A DNA stretch of 64,000 nucleotides from Thermoguttaceae bacterium (GCA_017447865.1 JAFSMO010000029.1:1-64000); one strand, 5' to 3'; positions 1 to 9,345 are shown, counted from the stretch's first letter. Translations and numbers: made by a program. Notes: a model not told the origin generated them from the letters alone.

Positions 1-356
1 CAGATTCGTAGGGTTCTGTGACCCAGCGGCCAGTTTATGTCCTGATTCTACTGATACAGCAGCCCTACAGATTCGTAGGGTTCTGTGACTTCAAGGTCTT
101 CCATTGTGATTTCCTTCTGGATACAGCAGCCCTACAGATTCGTAGGGTTCTGTGACGGTCCCACGTGAGGAGGGCCTCACGAAGTTCATACAGCAGCCCT
201 ACAGATTCGTAGGGTTCTGTGACAACCCCAGTCCAGTTGCAGATCCGTGAAACATACAGCAGCCCTACAGATTCGTAGGGTTCTGTGACCTTCGTGCAAC
301 CTCCTTATGTAAGGGTTAAAATACAGCGTCCTCCGGCTTCGCTGGGCTCGCTGTAC
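1..356. CRISPR. CRISPR array, terminal part
   Basis: Four complete identical 36-nt repeats lie at 54-89, 121-156, 188-223 and 254-289; a fifth is cut by the window edge (1-22). Each starts ATACAGCAGCCCTAC and ends GGGTTCTGTGAC. Spacers at 23-53, 90-120, 157-187, 224-253 and 290-320 are 30-31 nt and differ from each other. A decayed last repeat (321-356) keeps the first seven bases and the CTGT near the end, which marks the leader-distal end, so the leader and any cas genes should lie left of the window. Inside the repeat CCCTAC pairs with GTAGGG, and the ends (ATACAG/CTGTGAC) can also pair, as in many type II repeats. The length and 30-nt spacers fit type II, but subtype cannot be assigned without cas genes. 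Confidence 0.95.
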
Positions 357-360
357 ACGC

Positions 361-398
361 AAAAACACCCGCCACCGGTAAAAGTGACGGGTGTTTTT
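361..398. terminator. bidirectional rho-independent terminator
   Basis: AAAAACACCCG (361-371) pairs with CGGGTGTTTTT (388-398), and the stem continues through CCAC/GTGA with one mismatch around an 8-nt loop. The A-run on one side and T-run on the other let it act in both directions, separating the CRISPR array from the dehydrogenase gene. Confidence 0.8.
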
Positions 399-454
399 CT
401 GTAAGCGGACGTCAGGCGGGGGCCTCTTTTTTGGACAAATCGGTTCACCCCCTC

Positions 455-483
455 TTTCTAAAACGGGGTTCGTCTGGTATAAT
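455..483 (+). promoter_or_regulatory. predicted sigma-70 promoter, extended -10
   Basis: TATAAT at 478-483 is preceded by TGG, giving an extended -10. The -35 is weak (TTTCTA, 455-460, 17-bp spacer). It lies 85 bp upstream of the dehydrogenase start, with the terminator at 361-398 just before it. Confidence 0.55.
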
Positions 484-568
484 GAGAGAAAACGCGCTTT
501 GAGGAGGATTTTTTACCGCAACTCCGGCGCTCCCCTGCTCCCTTAACCTCTTTTTTCAAGAAATCGCC

Positions 569-1735
569 ATGCAGAATTTTACGTACCAGAACACCGTTAA
601 AATCGTTTTTGGCCGCGACACGATCCAACAGATCGGCGCCGAAGCGGCCCCGTTCGGCAAGAAAGCCCTCCTCGTTTACGGGCACGGCTCCGTGAAGAAG
701 AACGGCCTGTACGACGCCGTGGTCGCGTCGCTGCAGGCGGCCGGGCTGGAATTCGTCGAGTATTCCGGCGTCAGCCCGAACCCGCGTCTGACGCACGCGC
801 AGGCGGGGGCCGATCTGGCGAAGCAGGAGAACGTGGACCTGATCATCGCGCTGGGCGGCGGGAGCGTCATCGACGAGGCCAAAGCGATCGCCATGGGCGC
901 GCTTCACGACGGCAGCGTGTGGGACTTCTACAGCGGCAAGACCCCCGCGGAAAAGGCTCTCCCGCTTTGTGACGTTCTGACCGTTGCGGCAACCGGCACC
1001 GAAATGAACGGCGGGACGGTCATCACGAACGAAGAGACCCAGCAGAAACTCGGACTGATCGCGCCGTGCCTCATGCCGAAGGTTTCGATTCTGGACCCCA
1101 CCGCGACGTTCTCGCTGGGGCCGAAGTACACCGCGTTCGCCGGCGTGGACATTTTCGCGCACATCGTCGAGGGCTACATCACCAACTCGGACCCGGAAAC
1201 GCCGGTTCAGGACGTTTATGCCGAGGGCTTGATGCGGACGGTCATGGAGTACACTTCCCGCTGCGTCGCGGATGGGGCGGACTACGACGCCCGCGCCAAC
1301 ATGATGTGGGCCTCCACGATGGCGTGGAACGGTCTGCTTCTGGCGGGGGTCGAAAATGCCGTCTATCCCGCGCACCTGATCGGTCATTCGATGTCGTGCC
1401 TGTACGATACGGCACACGGTGCGTCGCTTTCGGTCGCCATGCCGTGCTGGATGCGGAAGATGAAAGGCTTCTGCAAACGCCGGCTGGTCCAGTTCGCGCG
1501 AAACGTCATGGGCGTCTCGTGCCGGGACGAGGAGACCGCGATCGAGCAAGGCATCACCCGGCTGGAGAAGTGGTACGAAAGCATCGGCGCGCCGATCACG
1601 TTCACGCAGGCGGAACTGCCGCTCGACTCGTTCGACCGGATCGTCGGGAACATCGCCATGTGCGCACCGGCCTGGGGCCTTGGTATGTACACGCGCGATT
1701 TCGTTGCCGACCTTCTCCGGCCTGCGGCCAGATAG
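569..1735 (+). CDS. iron-containing alcohol dehydrogenase (BdhA/YqhD type)
   Basis: Cytoplasmic NAD(P)H-dependent reductase that interconverts aldehydes or ketones and alcohols. The 388-residue length fits group III metal-dependent alcohol dehydrogenases. The nucleotide-binding motif GGGSVID lies near residue 95. The metal-ligand set is complete: Asp194 and His198 (GVDIFAH), His269 (in AHLIGH) and His283 (in TAHG), the spacing seen in YqhD, BdhA and FucO. It has its own promoter, and no terminator is visible before the exported haem protein that starts 29 bp downstream, so co-transcription is possible. Substrate is unknown; family members range from butanol dehydrogenases to general aldehyde scavengers. 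The ATG is accepted although the ribosome site is weak. Confidence 0.9.
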   Translation: MQNFTYQNTVKIVFGRDTIQQIGAEAAPFGKKALLVYGHGSVKKNGLYDAVVASLQAAGLEFVEYSGVSPNPRLTHAQAGADLAKQENVDLIIALGGGSVIDEAKAIAMGALHDGSVWDFYSGKTPAEKALPLCDVLTVAATGTEMNGGTVITNEETQQKLGLIAPCLMPKVSILDPTATFSLGPKYTAFAGVDIFAHIVEGYITNSDPETPVQDVYAEGLMRTVMEYTSRCVADGADYDARANMMWASTMAWNGLLLAGVENAVYPAHLIGHSMSCLYDTAHGASLSVAMPCWMRKMKGFCKRRLVQFARNVMGVSCRDEETAIEQGITRLEKWYESIGAPITFTQAELPLDSFDRIVGNIAMCAPAWGLGMYTRDFVADLLRPAAR

Positions 1736-1763
1736 TTTGAAAACTTAATCTCGAGAGGTCATC

Positions 1764-4700
1764 ATGGATCATCGAATCAGCCGCTTTTTGTTCGCTCTGA
1801 CGGTTTTGCTCGCTTCGTTTGTTCAAGCTCAGGAACCAACGGCAGACGGTGCGGCCAAAGAGCGGCTGACGTTCCCGATCCTCTTTGTGGCGCGGCACAA
1901 TTACCAGGGCCTGCACATCTACGACACGTTCTACCAGTGGCGGCGCGGCGTGACGAACCCGGGCGTCGGGGGGATCTATATTCTTGAAAACCCGGCCGAC
2001 CCACCGGAGAAATACCGCATCCGGCTGGTGATCGACCCGACGACCGACCCGACGCTGGGGGACGGGATCTACTCCGACCCGGCGCTTTCTTACGACGGCA
2101 AAACCATTCTGTTCTGCTACAAAGGCGCGCCCGACGGAAACTCCATCATCTACCGGATCAACCTGGACGGAACCGGCCTGAAGCAGCTGACCAACCTCGA
2201 CGCTCAGGGAAACCCGTACCTGGGTTCCGGCGGAGGCCATCACGACGTTCGCCCCGCGTGGCTTCCGGATGGGCGGATCGTCTTCACGTCCACGCGGTAC
2301 AGCGGGCTGGTTCCGTGCGCGAATAACGGCGTGGCCATTTTGCACGTCATGAACGCCGATGGCTCCGACATTCACACGATCTCCGTGAATAACGTGACGG
2401 AGTTCGACCCGGCCGTTCTGCCCGACGGCAGGATCCTCTTCGGCCGCTGGGAGTACATCGACAAAAACGCGCTGACGATCCAAAGCCTTTGGTCGGTCTA
2501 TCCGGACGGGACCAACGAGACGGCCTACTTCGCCAACAACATGGTCTTCCCCGAGGCGATCCTTCAGGCGAAGCCCGTCCCCGGGAGTCCGAATCTGGTC
2601 GTCGGGACGTTCGCGCCTCATAATGCGCCGCCGCGAGGGACCATCGCGTTCATCGACATTTCGGCGGGCGTTCAGAATTCCGTCTCGGGGAAGAACGACG
2701 AAAAGGCGATCACCAACCTGGAATTCCCGGACCGCCCGACCTTCGACCGCGGACAGTCGTGCGATCCGTGGGCACTCGACCGGACGCTCGTCCTCTACTC
2801 CGGGCAGATGGAGAATCCGACCAACGGCGGGAAGTTCAACTCGCTCCTGATGATCGACGACCGGGGAAACCGGACAGAGCTGCTCTCCAGCCCGACGATC
2901 GACCTGCACAATCCGATCCCGATCGTGCCGCGCGCGGTCCCGCCGGTTCTGGTGGACCACACCGACCGGAGCAAAACGACCGGGAGTTTCTTCGTGACGG
3001 ACGTTTACCAAAACCTCCAGGGCGTCGAGCGGGGAGCGGCGAAGTGGCTCCGCGTGGTCGAAGAAACCTCCCGCGTCAGCGCCTCGCCGGGGAGCAACGG
3101 CCTGAACCAGACGTTTTCCATCTCTGCCGCGTTGGCGTGGAGTCCCAAGATCTACCACGGCATCGTCCCGGTCTGCGAGGACGGAAGCGTCTGTTTCGAA
3201 GCCCCGGCCGGCCGCGCGATCTACTTCCAGCTGCTCGACGAAAACTACCGCCTGATCCGCTCGATGCGGACGTTCATCCAGGCCGCCCCCGGCACGGCCC
3301 GAAGCTGCACCGGCTGCCACGAATACGGCCCGCCGACCGGCAAGCCCGGCCCGATGAAAATGGCGAGCAAACGCCCGCCGCTCGCGCTTCAGGACGAGTC
3401 GTGGGGGAGCGGTTACATCGATTACCCGTCGATGATCCAGCCGATTTTCGACCGGAAGTGCGTCCGCTGCCACGGCGGTGACGAGGGGATCGCCGCGGGG
3501 CTGGATCTTTCTGGCGCCCCGACCCGGCTCTTCAGCATCAGCTACGAAAACCTGACCTCGCGCCGGGAAAAGCAGTACCACGTCGATCTGATCTCCGGGA
3601 TCTGCTGCATGAACGGGACGGCTTACTGGTCGTGCCGCATTTTCCAGCCCTACGAGCACGGCTCCGGAAACGCGCCGCTGGCGGAGAAGGTCCTGAACGA
3701 CCCGACGCACAAAGATTTCCTGACCAGGGAAGAGCGCGAGCTCCTCTTCACCTGGATCGACAGTAACGGGATCTACTTCGGGACGTGGAACTACACGCCC
3801 TCGGGGCCGATCCTCCGTCCGTGGGAACAGGCGGCTCAGCAGATCCGGGACGTGATGCAAAACGCCGGCTGCGCCCGCTGCCACGCCGATGAGAACGGCA
3901 AGATCGCGCGGTTCGAGAACGACTGGATCAACCTCGAGCGGCCGGAATACAGCCGGGTCCTGCGCGCACCCATGGCGGTCGGGAACGGGCTCGGGATCGG
4001 CGCGTGCCGGAACGCGAAGTTCGACCCGAATTTCCGGCGCCTGGGCATCATGTCCGGCGGGCGTTACGAACACGCGGTCCATCCGCTGGACTGGTTCCCG
4101 ACGCAAACGTGGCGCCCCGTCGCGGCCAGCGACCCGAATTCAGGCGAGGCGGTGGTTTCGATCACGTCGGCGGACGATCCGGTTTACCGTCAGATCCTCA
4201 CGATCATCCGGCGGGCGGCGCGTCAGGCGTATGCGGCCCCGAGGATCGACATGCCGGGGGCGTTTGAGCTCAACGGCGGCGCGATTGCGGGGCGGTCCCG
4301 TCAGATCCTCCCGCAGCCGCTTCCGGACATCATGCCGAAAATCGGTTTGACCCTGACGAAATCCGGAAAGCCGGAACTGGCGTGGCCGAACGACAAACGC
4401 GTGATCGGCCTGGTCGCCGAGATCCACCGCGGCGGGAAGCCGGATTTCGCCCTCACGGAGGAAACCCTTGCTGGCACGACCGAGATGAACCGGTTCATCG
4501 ACGCCGACGCCCCGCCGGGGAAATGGTTCTACGCCGTCCGGTTCGTCTGCGATCCGGCCCGGACCTGCGGGACGTGCCGCGTTTCGGGCGACACGATCCG
4601 CGATCTGGCCACGCTGGCTGAAGGGGTCACCCCGGAGCGTCGGTCCATCGAAAACCGCTGCCCGCTCTCGATGTTCGAGCCGAAAAAGTCCGGGCCGGTT

Positions 4701-5228
4701 TACGTCGGTTCCGTGGACGTTCCTCAAGCCGCGCCGGCAAAAGAACAGGCCGTCCGGCAAATTCTCAACCTTCCGGCGGTCAATCTCGCGTCCCACGGCG
4801 GCTGGCTGGCCGTCCCCGCGGAAGAAGACCTGAATTTTCGCGGGTTCCTGGCCGTTTCGCTCGACATCAAATTCACCGAGCCGGGCATCATGCCGGTCGC
4901 GGTCGGTTACGGCTCGTGGCGGCGCAGCGGCTGGTTCATTCAGAAGTTCCAGGAGAAATGGCGTTTCCATCTTTCCGGGACCGACTGCGATTCCGAGGCC
5001 AAAGTCCCGCTGAACGAATGGCTCCACATGGATTTCATCGTCGAAAACGGCCAGATGCGGATCCTGCAAAACGGCCAGACCGTCGCACAGACGCCCGTTT
5101 CCGCACCGCTTGCCGACTGGTTCGGCGACCTTTTCCTGGGCCAGTATTCCGAAACGCAAAAGCCGGAATACCAGTTTTACGGCGAGATCCGGAATTTGAA
5201 GATCAGCTCGATGAGAGTTTTAAAGTAG
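1764..5228 (+). CDS. exported hydrazine-synthase-alpha-like multihaem protein with LamG-like tail
   Basis: A 1154-residue exported protein. Residues 1-22 form a signal peptide ending at AQA-like residues. Then comes a TolB/PD40-like propeller with repeated PDGRI, YPDGTN and NADGSD turns, as in the large planctomycete proteins that share the middle domain of hydrazine synthase alpha. Three c-type haem motifs follow: CTGCH (about 515), CVRCH (about 566) and CARCH (about 703). The C-terminal 180 residues look like a concanavalin/LamG beta-sandwich. A periplasmic or surface redox role is likely. The fold similarity does not imply anammox: no other hydrazine synthase subunit is present, and this family is widespread in non-anammox Planctomycetota. 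GAGAGG precedes the ATG. The stop codon lies inside the left arm of a palindromic repeat (5223-5354). Confidence 0.75.
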   Translation: MDHRISRFLFALTVLLASFVQAQEPTADGAAKERLTFPILFVARHNYQGLHIYDTFYQWRRGVTNPGVGGIYILENPADPPEKYRIRLVIDPTTDPTLGDGIYSDPALSYDGKTILFCYKGAPDGNSIIYRINLDGTGLKQLTNLDAQGNPYLGSGGGHHDVRPAWLPDGRIVFTSTRYSGLVPCANNGVAILHVMNADGSDIHTISVNNVTEFDPAVLPDGRILFGRWEYIDKNALTIQSLWSVYPDGTNETAYFANNMVFPEAILQAKPVPGSPNLVVGTFAPHNAPPRGTIAFIDISAGVQNSVSGKNDEKAITNLEFPDRPTFDRGQSCDPWALDRTLVLYSGQMENPTNGGKFNSLLMIDDRGNRTELLSSPTIDLHNPIPIVPRAVPPVLVDHTDRSKTTGSFFVTDVYQNLQGVERGAAKWLRVVEETSRVSASPGSNGLNQTFSISAALAWSPKIYHGIVPVCEDGSVCFEAPAGRAIYFQLLDENYRLIRSMRTFIQAAPGTARSCTGCHEYGPPTGKPGPMKMASKRPPLALQDESWGSGYIDYPSMIQPIFDRKCVRCHGGDEGIAAGLDLSGAPTRLFSISYENLTSRREKQYHVDLISGICCMNGTAYWSCRIFQPYEHGSGNAPLAEKVLNDPTHKDFLTREERELLFTWIDSNGIYFGTWNYTPSGPILRPWEQAAQQIRDVMQNAGCARCHADENGKIARFENDWINLERPEYSRVLRAPMAVGNGLGIGACRNAKFDPNFRRLGIMSGGRYEHAVHPLDWFPTQTWRPVAASDPNSGEAVVSITSADDPVYRQILTIIRRAARQAYAAPRIDMPGAFELNGGAIAGRSRQILPQPLPDIMPKIGLTLTKSGKPELAWPNDKRVIGLVAEIHRGGKPDFALTEETLAGTTEMNRFIDADAPPGKWFYAVRFVCDPARTCGTCRVSGDTIRDLATLAEGVTPERRSIENRCPLSMFEPKKSGPVYVGSVDVPQAAPAKEQAVRQILNLPAVNLASHGGWLAVPAEEDLNFRGFLAVSLDIKFTEPGIMPVAVGYGSWRRSGWFIQKFQEKWRFHLSGTDCDSEAKVPLNEWLHMDFIVENGQMRILQNGQTVAQTPVSAPLADWFGDLFLGQYSETQKPEYQFYGEIRNLKISSMRVLK

Positions 5229-5354
5229 TCAGTGGTCAGTAGTCAGTAGTCAGCGTTCTGCCTTCGGCAGAATATGGGGGTTGAACTTCCCCGGCTTTTC
5301 CCTTTTTCGGCGCAGCCGAAACACTGACTACTGACCACTGACTACTGACTACTT
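5223..5354. repeat. MITE-like palindromic repeat with 31-bp terminal inverted arms
   Basis: The left arm (5223-5253) and right arm (5324-5354) are inverted copies with two mismatches, each built of 7-bp units TAGTCAG or TGGTCAG. Between them sit two smaller hairpins: TTCTGCC/GCAGAA with a TTCG loop, and TTTCGGC/GCCGAAA. The element supplies the stop codon of the upstream gene and ends 16 bp before the next ATG, so it fills the whole intergenic gap. No coding content. It resembles short non-autonomous mobile repeats. Confidence 0.75.
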
Positions 5355-5370
5355 AAAAAGGAAAACCATC

Positions 5371-8300
5371 ATGAAAAAGCTCGTCCTTTTTGCGTTCATC
5401 GCCTGCATTTTGAGTTCCGCCGCGGTCTGGGGGAAAAGCCCGGCACTGCTTCGGACGGCGCAGGACGGTCCGGAATTCCAGGCCGCGCTGGCGCTGGGGA
5501 AGTCGCTCTTCCCCGATTTTCAGGAAGTGACGGCCGACGGTCTGGCGGAAGTCTCCGTTTTGTGGATCCATCTGGGCGACTCGGAGAAGTACGCCGTTTC
5601 GGACGCTGACGCCTCGAAGATCCGGGTGTTCGTCGGGCAAGGCGGCGGGCTTTTTCTGACCGGGGCGTCGTGGCCCGCGCTCAACCAGTTCGGGCTGGAG
5701 ACCGTCGCACCGCGTCAGTTGGCCGGAGGTCACGACCACACGCTGGCCGCGGTCATTCCGTTCCTTCTGAAAAATGGCACTCACCCGGTTTTTCGTGGTT
5801 TGCAGCGCGGGACCGACCAGGGACAAAACCGGGCGGCGGTTTACTTCTCCGACGGCGGCTACTCCGCGTTTTCCGACTTCCACGCGATCCAGCCCCGCGG
5901 CGGGATGCTTCTGGCGGCGTCCGCCTCGGGCGACGAAAAGCCGATCTGGGAGTACGCGCTGGGAAAGGGCCGGATCGTCACGTCCGGCTGGCGGCTGACG
6001 TGCTACACCGACCCCAGAAACGTCTTTTTCCGGAATCTGGTCCAATTCACGTCGAACGCCCTGAACTACCTCCAGACCCCGGCGGCGTGGGTGGAATTGA
6101 CCCCCTACGACCCGAACGAGAAGCTGGACGACCGCCAGATCGCGGCGTTGGAGCGGGATTTTGCGCATGAGGCCGAGTCGCTGAAACTGGCGATCCGCGA
6201 CCTGATGGAGTCGTACCCGCAGGAGTACGCCAACGGGCAGAAGTACCTGGATGAACTGGAGGCTTTGTGCGCCGAAACGAAGTTTCCAGTTTTCAGTTCC
6301 CAGTTTCCAGTTCCTCAACTGAAAACTGAAAACTTGCAACTGCCAACTCAGTTCGACCGTCTGGACGCGCTGAAACGCCGGGCGCTGCTCGAAAACCCCG
6401 CGCTGAAAAACGTCCGGACGATCCTCGCGATCCGCCGCTCCGAAAAGAATCTGGGCCTCCCCGCCAACTGGTCGAGCAATTCCAGCCTGCGTCCCACGGG
6501 CTACGGGAACGAGATCGTCGCGATTCCGGTTTCGGCACAGGCCGTTCCCGGGCCGGAAGACGTGAAAACCGTGTACCGGCCGCAAAGCGACGAGTACGTC
6601 GGCGAGCTGGACCTCCATTTCAACGCCGACCGTCTGATGTTTTCCAGGCCAGAACTGGAAAAAGACGGCGGGAACGGACGCTGGCAGCTCTTCGAGATCC
6701 CGCTGACGGAAGAAACGCTCTCAGGCAAGGAAACCGCCCAGCCGCGCAAGATCCCGACGATCGAGCACTCCGACGTCGATAATTACGACGCCTGCTACCT
6801 CCCCGACGGCCGGGTCATCTTCACGTCCACGGCCCCGATGGTCGGCGTGCCGTGCGTCCGCGGGGAATCGCACGTCACGAATACGTACGTCCGCCATCCG
6901 GACGGGCGCATTTGCCAGTTGACGTTTGACCAGGAGCATAACTGGAACCCGACGGTCATGCCAAACGGGCGGATCATGTATTTGCGCTGGGAATACACCG
7001 ACACGCCGCATGCGTTTTACCGGCTTCTCTTCACGATGAACCCGGACGGAACGAACCAGGTGAGCTACTACGGGAGCAACTCGTACTGGCCCAACTGCAT
7101 GTTCAACGCGAAGCCGACGCCGGGGAACGCCAACCGGTTCTACGCGGTCGTGGTGGGGCATCACGACGTCGCCCGGGCCGGCGAGCTGGTCCTTTTCGAC
7201 ACATCGATCAGCGATTTCGAAGCCGACGGCGCGGTCCAGCGGATCGGTCAGCGCGGGAAAAAAGTCGAGGCGGTCCTGAAAGACGGCCTGACGGGCGGCT
7301 CGTGGCCCAAGTTCCTGCACCCGGCGCCGCTTTCGGACAAATACGTCATCACGGCCTGCAAACCGTCCCCGACGGCGAAGTGGGGGATCTACCTCGTGGA
7401 CGTTTTCGATAATTTCGTCCTTCTGTACGAGGAGCCGGGATTCGCGCTCCTGGAGCCGGTCCCGGTGCAGAAAACGCCGATCCCGCCGGCGATCGCGGAC
7501 CGGACCGACCCGGAAAGCACGACCGCGACGGTCTTTCTGGCCGACATTTACTCCGGCCCCGGCCTGAAGGGGATCCGCCGCGGCGAGGTCAAGAAGTTGA
7601 GGCTTTTCACCTACAATTACTCGTACCACGGCATGGGCGGCCAGGTGGACCGCGTCGGGCTGGACGGGCCGTGGGACATTCGCGCCGTTCTGGGGACCGT
7701 GCCGGTCGAGGAGGACGGCTCGGCGCACTTCACCGTGCCGGCCAACGTCCCGATCGCGATTCAGCCGCTGGACGAAAACGGCGCCGCGCTGCAGCTCATG
7801 CGGTCGTGGTTCACGGCCATGCCCGGCGAAGTCGTTTCGTGCGTCGGGTGCCACCAGAACACGAACCTCGCGCCCGTCCGTCAACGAACGCTTGCGGGAA
7901 ACCGGCCGGCCTCGCAGATCACGCCGTTTTTCGGTCCGATGCGCGGTTTTTCGTTCCGGCGGGAAGTTCAGCCCGTCCTGGATAAATACTGCGTGGCGTG
8001 CCACACCGACCACCGCGACGCAAACGCCCCGACGCTCGCCGCCGTTCCGGAGACGTTTTCGCTCGAAAACACGGACGATTTTCCCATCCAATCCGAGTCG
8101 GAATACTACGGGAATGCCGCACATTTTTCCAATTCCTACATGAATCTGCGTCGGTTCGTTCGGGGCCACACCATCGAGTCGGACGCCCACCTGCTTTCGC
8201 CGCGGGAGTTCCACGTCTCGACGACGCGCCTCTTCCAGACCTTGCGGAACGACCCGGCCGGGCATTACGGCGTGGCGGAAATGCTCTCGCCGGAAGAATG

Positions 8301-9345
8301 GGACCGCCTGACCACCTGGGTCGATATGAACACGCCGTTCCACGGGACGTGGATCGAGATCGCCGGCACCGAGCGCACGGACCGTCTGGCGCGGCGGAGA
8401 GAAGAACTGCGCGAGATGTACAGCGGCGTGGTCCAGAATCAGGAAGGGATTTTTAACCCGTACATTCCCGGGGCGATCGCGCCCGTTCTTCCGCCGAGGG
8501 AGAAAATCGAGGCCGGGCTGAAGGCGCGTGAGGCGAATCGTCCGGCGCCGGCGATCACGCTGCTGGAAGCGTTCGACGGTCAGAAAACCCGCTCGGTCGC
8601 GCTCCCGAACGGTGAGAAGATCAAGTTCGTTTACGTCCCCCGCGGGACGCTCAATGGCCAGCCGGTCGGCGGGTTCTGGATGAGCCGAACGGAAGTGACC
8701 AACGCGCAGTTTCACGCCTTCGACCCGAAACACGACAGCCGGTACGAGTTTTCGGACTTCCTGCTTTTCAGCCTGGAGGACCGGGGCTTCCAGACCGACG
8801 GCGACGCGCAGCCGGTCATTCGCGTCTCGTGCGAGCACGCCGAGCAGTTCTGCCAGTGGCTGACGCAGTACCTCGGCGCCGAGAGCGGCCTGGTCTGCGC
8901 CCTCCCGACGGACCTGCAGTGGTCGTACGCCGCCCGCGCCGGGTCGGGAAATCCGAAATTCTTCTACGGCGGGCCGGACGACGATTTCAGCCGATTCGCC
9001 AATTTGTCCGACTTCACCAACTACCACATCTGGACGTACAAGCCGTGGAGCCTCCCCTCCGGCAGCATACCGGCCTGGCGCCCGGCCGACGACCGGTTTG
9101 ACGACTCGGCGCACGCCACGGCCAACGTCGCGTCGTACCAACCCAACGCCTGGGGCCTGTACGACGTCCACGGCAACGCGGCAGAATGGCTCGCCACAGA
9201 CGGCGCCACGGCCCTGGCGGCCGGCGGCTCGTTCAACTCCCGCCCGTCCGAAAGCACGTTCGACTCCCGTGTCCCGTACCCGAAAAACCAGCCGGTGTAC
9301 GACGTCGGGTTCCGGGTCATTCTGAATCAGGGCCGAAAGCCTTAA
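5371..9345 (+). CDS. exported hydrazine-synthase-alpha-like dihaem protein fused to a formylglycine-generating-enzyme-like domain
   Basis: 1324 residues with a signal peptide (about 1-21, ending VWGK). Residues 25-230 resemble a ThuA/glutamine-amidotransferase-like Rossmann domain. Residues 390-800 form a PD40/hydrazine-synthase-alpha-like propeller (PDGRVIFTST, PNGRIMYLRWEYTD), paralogous to the preceding gene. c-type haem motifs CVGCH (about 825) and CVACH (about 873) follow. Residues 1075-1320 are a formylglycine-generating-enzyme/sulfatase-modifying fold (GGFWMSRTEVTN, NAWGLYDVHGNAAEWL, GGSFNSRP, VGFRVI). In many such proteins this fold is a binding module rather than an enzyme. AAAAAGGAAAA precedes the ATG. 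A palindromic repeat is inserted in frame near residues 305-330. Likely an envelope redox or binding protein acting with the preceding gene. Confidence 0.75.
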   Translation: MKKLVLFAFIACILSSAAVWGKSPALLRTAQDGPEFQAALALGKSLFPDFQEVTADGLAEVSVLWIHLGDSEKYAVSDADASKIRVFVGQGGGLFLTGASWPALNQFGLETVAPRQLAGGHDHTLAAVIPFLLKNGTHPVFRGLQRGTDQGQNRAAVYFSDGGYSAFSDFHAIQPRGGMLLAASASGDEKPIWEYALGKGRIVTSGWRLTCYTDPRNVFFRNLVQFTSNALNYLQTPAAWVELTPYDPNEKLDDRQIAALERDFAHEAESLKLAIRDLMESYPQEYANGQKYLDELEALCAETKFPVFSSQFPVPQLKTENLQLPTQFDRLDALKRRALLENPALKNVRTILAIRRSEKNLGLPANWSSNSSLRPTGYGNEIVAIPVSAQAVPGPEDVKTVYRPQSDEYVGELDLHFNADRLMFSRPELEKDGGNGRWQLFEIPLTEETLSGKETAQPRKIPTIEHSDVDNYDACYLPDGRVIFTSTAPMVGVPCVRGESHVTNTYVRHPDGRICQLTFDQEHNWNPTVMPNGRIMYLRWEYTDTPHAFYRLLFTMNPDGTNQVSYYGSNSYWPNCMFNAKPTPGNANRFYAVVVGHHDVARAGELVLFDTSISDFEADGAVQRIGQRGKKVEAVLKDGLTGGSWPKFLHPAPLSDKYVITACKPSPTAKWGIYLVDVFDNFVLLYEEPGFALLEPVPVQKTPIPPAIADRTDPESTTATVFLADIYSGPGLKGIRRGEVKKLRLFTYNYSYHGMGGQVDRVGLDGPWDIRAVLGTVPVEEDGSAHFTVPANVPIAIQPLDENGAALQLMRSWFTAMPGEVVSCVGCHQNTNLAPVRQRTLAGNRPASQITPFFGPMRGFSFRREVQPVLDKYCVACHTDHRDANAPTLAAVPETFSLENTDDFPIQSESEYYGNAAHFSNSYMNLRRFVRGHTIESDAHLLSPREFHVSTTRLFQTLRNDPAGHYGVAEMLSPEEWDRLTTWVDMNTPFHGTWIEIAGTERTDRLARRREELREMYSGVVQNQEGIFNPYIPGAIAPVLPPREKIEAGLKAREANRPAPAITLLEAFDGQKTRSVALPNGEKIKFVYVPRGTLNGQPVGGFWMSRTEVTNAQFHAFDPKHDSRYEFSDFLLFSLEDRGFQTDGDAQPVIRVSCEHAEQFCQWLTQYLGAESGLVCALPTDLQWSYAARAGSGNPKFFYGGPDDDFSRFANLSDFTNYHIWTYKPWSLPSGSIPAWRPADDRFDDSAHATANVASYQPNAWGLYDVHGNAAEWLATDGATALAAGGSFNSRPSESTFDSRVPYPKNQPVYDVGFRVILNQGRKP
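6283..6352. repeat. palindromic CAGTTTTC-type repeat inserted in frame in a coding region
   Basis: CAGTTTTCAGTT (6287-6298) and its exact inverse AACTGAAAACTG (6317-6328) flank an 18-bp loop, surrounded by degenerate copies of CAGTTCC and CAACTG. The stretch is low-complexity compared with the GC-rich gene around it. It encodes about 23 extra residues (FPVFSSQFPVPQLKTENL and onward) between two helix-like segments, without breaking the frame. Confidence 0.7.

Noticed and set aside
458..1549. Long minus-strand open frame (363 codons) opposite the alcohol dehydrogenase
   Set aside because: Shadow frame of a GC-rich gene; Arg- and His-rich with no domain, and the plus-strand protein has full metal-site conservation.
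1602..4106. 834-codon minus-strand frame opposite the haem protein
   Set aside because: Composition (Arg, Val, Asp, Pro repeats) is typical of an antisense shadow in GC-rich DNA; the plus-strand gene has signal peptide and haem motifs.
6721..9171. 816-codon minus-strand frame
   Set aside because: Same reason: antisense shadow of the FGE-fusion gene.
1764..9345. Anammox hydrazine synthase
   Set aside because: Fold-level similarity to the alpha subunit only; no beta/gamma subunits or other anammox genes, and the family is common in other Planctomycetota.
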